Source: Psilocybe azurescens
Taxonomy: Eukaryota > Basidiomycota > Agaricomycetes > Agaricales > Agrocybaceae
Reading direction: 5' to 3'
NCBI GenBank assembly: GCA_023853785.1
Contig: JAJIRX010000932.1
Span: 1-64,000 of the forward strand
DNA length: 64,000 bases
The notes below the pieces were generated by a model. That model made no database searches, was not told the origin of the DNA, and saw nothing but the letters and a program-made list of their open reading frames with translations. Shown here one piece after another: positions 59,977 through 64,000 of the stretch. Each line of letters opens with the position of its first letter. Position 1 is the first letter of the stretch. A program made the position numbers and the translations under genes.

Positions 59977-60873
59977 ATGGCCGCCCCGTACACTACATTC
60001 GCACCATACAAACCTCCTTCACCGCTGCACACCCCCACTCCTCCTCCGCTGCCGCCTGGGCGACTGCCTCCGCCTCCTCCCAGTATCTCAACCAGTTCAA
60101 CCACCATCACCACCACTACAATAATAACTCTAATATCATCTCCCAACCCCGCGCCCCAGGTGCACACGGAGGGTACACCAGCATTAGCACGCACAACACC
60201 CACATGTACACCCACCACCTACGGGACCTCGCCCACTCCTCCGTCTCTGGGCCCCGCCAACAGTCGCCTCTTCCTTCGGCACAGCCGGGCCCATACATCC
60301 CCCAGGGCCACCGAAAATCCATAACAGCCTCTGCAGATGCCTCTCCCACTCCCGTGCGTTCCGCCCCGAGCGCCCCCCGGAGCAGGAGACGCTCTGTCTC
60401 AATCCGCATGCCCCCAACCTACAAATTCGACCCTTTCGCGGACGAACCCATTGCTCCAGAACCTCAGATGGCATCATCTCCCTCCCCAGCTGCTGTCCAG
60501 ACCGAAACCGCGGAACTCGACGCCCCTCAACCGCTCATCCACACCCGGGAAGCACCCTACACCATCCAGATCCCCGCAGCTGCGCAGACCGACATCCAGC
60601 TGTACACTCCCGCACCCTCGCCCCGCTCTCCATCCCCCTCGTATACCTCACGTGCGCTGTCTCCGCGCGCGCAGTCATTCACCCCAATGCAGATGCAGAT
60701 GCAGATGCCCAAGGCGCCCCACCGAACCTGTCCAAGGTGGTCGCGAGCATCCTGCTGAACCGCGTGCATGCGGTGGGGAAGCCGATGAGGAGGCGCGTGG
60801 CACCCAGCCCGGCGGCGAGAGGCCAGGGGAGGGATTATGTCAAGAGCTGCTTGTCGAGTGTCATCAGCGTTGA
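59977..60873 (+). CDS. Ser/Pro-rich protein with conserved-looking tail, unknown
   Basis: The ATG at 59977 starts MAAPYTTFAPYKPPSPLHT. I read one protein of about 298 aa. A His/Asn/Gln-rich part (QYLNQFNHHHHHYNNN) comes first, then a Ser/Pro-rich middle with a basic patch (SRRRSVSIRMPPTYKFDPFA), and a (MQ)3 run. The compact C-terminus has the helical block LSKVVASILLNRVHAVGKPM and the end YVKSCLSSVISVEA. Two one-base breaks interrupt it: a C5 run at 60032-60036 and CCCCACC near 60718. There is no catalytic motif, signal or membrane helix. The tail may be a short binding module. The strongest support is that all three segments read as sensible protein only under these corrections. Confidence 0.6.
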
Positions 60874-63790
60874 GGCGTAATCTCGGAAGCCTGTGAGGCG
60901 TTGGGCTCATCGACTTTCGGATCTCTGGATTTCTTCTGTGCCTTGCAGCCACTCGTCTTGTTTTTCTTCATGTCCTTATTCATGATACGACACGCTACGC
61001 TCGTTTAGTCAACACACATTCACTTTGTAACGACATCGTCATCCATCGCCATTACTCAACTCAACCATTCTGTACCATTGTACCATCATCATCAATCCCA
61101 TACGCCACTTCCTATTCCTTACCATATTCATCCACTCATGTGCCTTGTACTCCAACAAAATCCGACCTAAACTCCTTGCCTCCCTTGTATATCCCCCTTC
61201 TTTCTTTTCTCTTTATTACTTTCTCGGTTTCTCGTCGGTCATCAGTGTCCTCTTTGTACTGTTTTCCTGCTAGTTATTGTTATATCCTTTTCTTTCTTTC
61301 CTTTTTTTTTTGCTGGATTCGTATAGAATGTTTCAATAGCTCTTTATTAAAGTAATCTCCCCATATCACACCACATCATCCCATTCACCTCACCTCCCTC
61401 ATCCCCATCCCCACATCCTGCCATCCTGCAATCCCACTTCCATTTCTAAACCATACGCATACAGCTACAGTTCTCGGCTCAGTATCAAGTCAATACATGC
61501 ATATACCTAACAAAAACGCTCCTCGTCTCACTGTTTGTACTACTCTGCATACGTTATTAAATGAAGTACTATCTGTTCTAGTTGCTATTCCAGTCGTGAT
61601 ATGATATCGTTTGCCCGTCAGTATGTGCGATGCAAGTTCTTCCGATAAGTCTGATTTCGCATCTAAACACGACTTCAGATCAAAATATCTTTGAGCCTGT
61701 GTTAAATGTATTGCGTTTTCGTATTGGCTTTCGCCGCGGCGTGCAGCTCATTGGACTCTTCAAGTTCCTACTTACGCCCACCTACCCCGCGTCGTCGTGG
61801 TATGCGTTTACCGGATGTATTCCCGTCGTGGGTGCTCATTGGTTCCATTCTCGAGAGCCTGTAATTGAATTGCGGGTCGACGCTCGGTAGGAGACGGGTT
61901 TATGTCCGGGCTCTGTCCGTCTCAGTGCTTTGGATGGGCCTCGGACCTCCGCGGGCTAGTATGTAGCGTATGTTTAGAATTAGGATCTCGGATTCGAGTT
62001 GCTTATTGGGTGGATGCACGCTTCGTCTTCGTCTTCCTCTAAGCTATGAGATCTAAGCCTCAAAGAGACTTACTTGCTAAGTCGGTTGTGAGTTATCATT
62101 CGGATTCAGGTACGGTGGTGCGCCGCGCGCGTGATCATGACCGCTCGAGCTCCGAGAAGCGGGCTGAGACTGAGACTGAGGCTCACTAACTGGCAACCTG
62201 AATGGTAAGCGTGGGCGCTGGCTATGCCAGATAGTCTGAGGCTGACGGTGGCGTCGAGCTAGTCTATGCATTGTAAACAATGGCGGTTTGCTTAGAAGTT
62301 AGAAGTTAGACGTTAGAAGCTTGCTGCATAGTCTGAGGTACCGGTGCCATGTACATATCATCATCAAGGCACGGTGTGTATGGGACCTACTGCTTCAGGT
62401 ATAGTATGTATGTAACTTTAAATAACGCCTAACACGAGGCGGAGGGAGGACCTAGGCGGATCTTGAAGCTAACGTCCGGACGTCGCCTGGGGCCCTTATT
62501 AGCTCGCTTCGAGGTATGATATGGACACTGTACTCCGAACTTGAGACGTCCGTTGCATGGCTATTGGACCGGTTGTCCGACTCCTGTCGTGGACACTGGA
62601 TCATATCCTGGTCCCATGGCCATATGCTTTTGTTCAGTTTTTTTTTAATTTAATCTGTTCTTACATTTCATGCGAAATTCGTGATCAAGTTTCAACAGTG
62701 ACTACAAGTTAGTGGGCTTCAAGCAAATCTCGACCCTCGAGCCCCGACCCTACCCCGACCCCGACCCCAACCCCAACGCGACGGTCGACGGACGCGCGTC
62801 GAGTCACTGCAGTCTGCGTCGTCCGACCAAGCCCAAACTGCGTCATCGTCATGCATATGTAGTTTTTTGAAATTGATTAGAACAATGGCAAGGACGAATC
62901 GGGATCAGCTGCGCGAGCGAACGGTCCGCGCGGCGCCCACATCAGCCAGCCCACCATCAGGGCGAGTCGGTCGGGGTCGTGATGCGACGCGACTCGGACG
63001 CCGCTCGGGTTTGATTTTGAGTCTTGACAGGTTTTTGATGCGGATACCATCAGATCGGCGGTCGTTGACGTCTTTTGAAATTACGAAATCATGATATCTG
63101 ACTCTGCTCGTCGTGTCCGCCGTCGACGCTGTCGTCTTCGTCTTCGTCATTGAGTCAGACGTGGTCGAAACCCCACATTGACTTGTTCATTGCGTGTGGA
63201 CCCAGCTCTTCACTTTCTTTCATGCGACTCATCTTCAACTCGCAGTTATCGCAGATTAGATCATAACACGACTTCGAGTTGAGTATTCAATTGACAGGAG
63301 TGCTGGGGGCTGGTAGGTTATGAATTGTCCGGAGAGCCCATCTCATTCGTATGGGTACATAATTCCTTTTTCATTGGTTTTGTTTGCTCGTTTAGATATT
63401 ATTACTCGGCTGAATACGATGCAGATTAAATAAAATTTGCTCCGTTGGAGTAGGCCAATCCGGCCTACCCTAGCAGCTCGTGTCTGGCAAGGCTCGGAAT
63501 GCTCGTCGAGCGGCCACGCAGTATAGCGTTGCGGGCAAAGTGTGTTGTTCTCTCACTACGAAAGCGCGCTAGCACACAAACCGTGCACAGCCGCTGATGC
63601 GATCTACAGTATCTAATCTAATCCGCCCTCGGGCAGCTCGGCCCAGATGGTCGGAACCCACTGTCACACCGTGAGTGGGGAACACATTTACCTAAGACCT
63701 TTGTGCATTGTTCATGTAGAATCTTCAGAGTAGAAGCTCTCAGTCAGCCCACAATATAGCGAGTGCATGGACCTACTCTATGTGGGGAAG
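60874..63790. other. Intergenic, pyrimidine-rich then GC-mixed DNA
   Basis: 60900-61340 is T/C-rich and probably 3' UTR. Beyond it no frame is convincing. GTAGGCCAATCCGGCCTAC near 63452 is a short imperfect palindrome. Confidence 0.4.
62741..62778. repeat. CCCCGAC/CCCCAAC short tandem repeat
   Basis: Six C-tracts of three or four bases are separated by one to three bases. The minus strand therefore has GGGGT-type runs that could form a G-quadruplex. Confidence 0.7.
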
Positions 63791-63793
63791 TGA

Positions 63794-63955
63794 TTGGGGA
63801 GCTTGCTCCCTCTCTAATGCCGATACCAAAATGTCTAAGCCCACGTGATCCGCTGGCTTTGTGATGGTCACCCCGTGAGAACTTTGAAAGCGGCGAGTGG
63901 CGAGCATAGCTCCTCATAGAGCATGCCAGGCACTGGCATAGCGAAGCGTTCTAAA
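63794..63955 (+). repeat. Empty-site copy of the DDE element's flanks
   Basis: 63794-63908 matches 32463-32580 (TTGGGGAGCTTGCTCCC... to GGCGAGCATA). 63908-63955 matches 42347-42398 (GCTC-TCATAGA, CATGCCAGGCACTGGCAT). Here the two halves are joined at a single TA (63907-63908). Confidence 0.9.
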
Positions 63956-64000
63956 TATCTGCCATTTATGGAGAACAATGGAGTTTCAAGAAGTTGTTCG

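Noticed and set aside
59895..60477. Gly/Val-rich minus-strand frames
   Set aside because: Shadows of the Pro/Ser-rich plus-strand gene.
3428..60722. Widespread programmed frameshifting
   Set aside because: The slips fall in unrelated genes and transposons, with no shared slippery heptamer; missing bases in homopolymers explain them better.

Overview
The window looks like nuclear DNA of a basidiomycete fungus, most likely an Agaricomycete. Genes are cut by many 50-90 bp GT-AG introns. The protein set is typical of that group: an Argonaute, a HET-domain protein, a DUF6593 protein, a seven-helix receptor-like membrane protein, a secreted GH31 glucosidase, a DHA1-type MFS transporter and NCA2. 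Helitron, TA-inserting DDE and hAT-like elements lie between them. No tRNA, rRNA, CRISPR array or organelle gene was found.

Layout. 1-6.3 kb: Argonaute (+) and a four-exon small gene. 6.6-11.7 kb: a HET-domain gene (+) flanked by two minus-strand PP2C-like genes that both lack the metal-binding aspartates. 13.0-15.6 kb: a DUF6593 relic and NCA2 (-). 17.1-20.3 kb: a pogo-like TA element just upstream of an MFS transporter. 24.2-29.4 kb: a serine-rich protein of unknown function and a C2-domain protein. 31.3-42.4 kb: a transposon nest. It holds an inverted repeat, a RecQ-like helicase scrap, and a DDE element with 16-bp terminal inverted repeats that carries about 8.7 kb of tandem Helitron DNA. 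43.2-48.1 kb: DUF6593 and GH31 genes. 49.4-50.7 kb: a 7TM-like gene (-). 53.4-54.5 kb: a 1.1 kb hAT-like element with 8-bp target duplications and perfect palindromes. 60.0-60.9 kb: a low-complexity protein. 63.8-64.0 kb: a second copy of the DNA flanking the nest, with the DDE insertion site still empty.

How it fits together. Argonaute is the RNA-silencing effector. The 31.3-32.1 kb inverted repeat could, if transcribed, make dsRNA for it, but this is inference. The HET gene and its two pseudophosphatase neighbours form a small accessory block. NCA2, GH31, MFS and C2 are housekeeping or secretory genes.

Caution. At least ten otherwise convincing genes are broken by what looks like one missing base, usually in a run of 4-6 identical bases. 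Residual long-read assembly error explains this better than real gene decay. Exon joins and 'pseudogene' calls should be read with that in mind.
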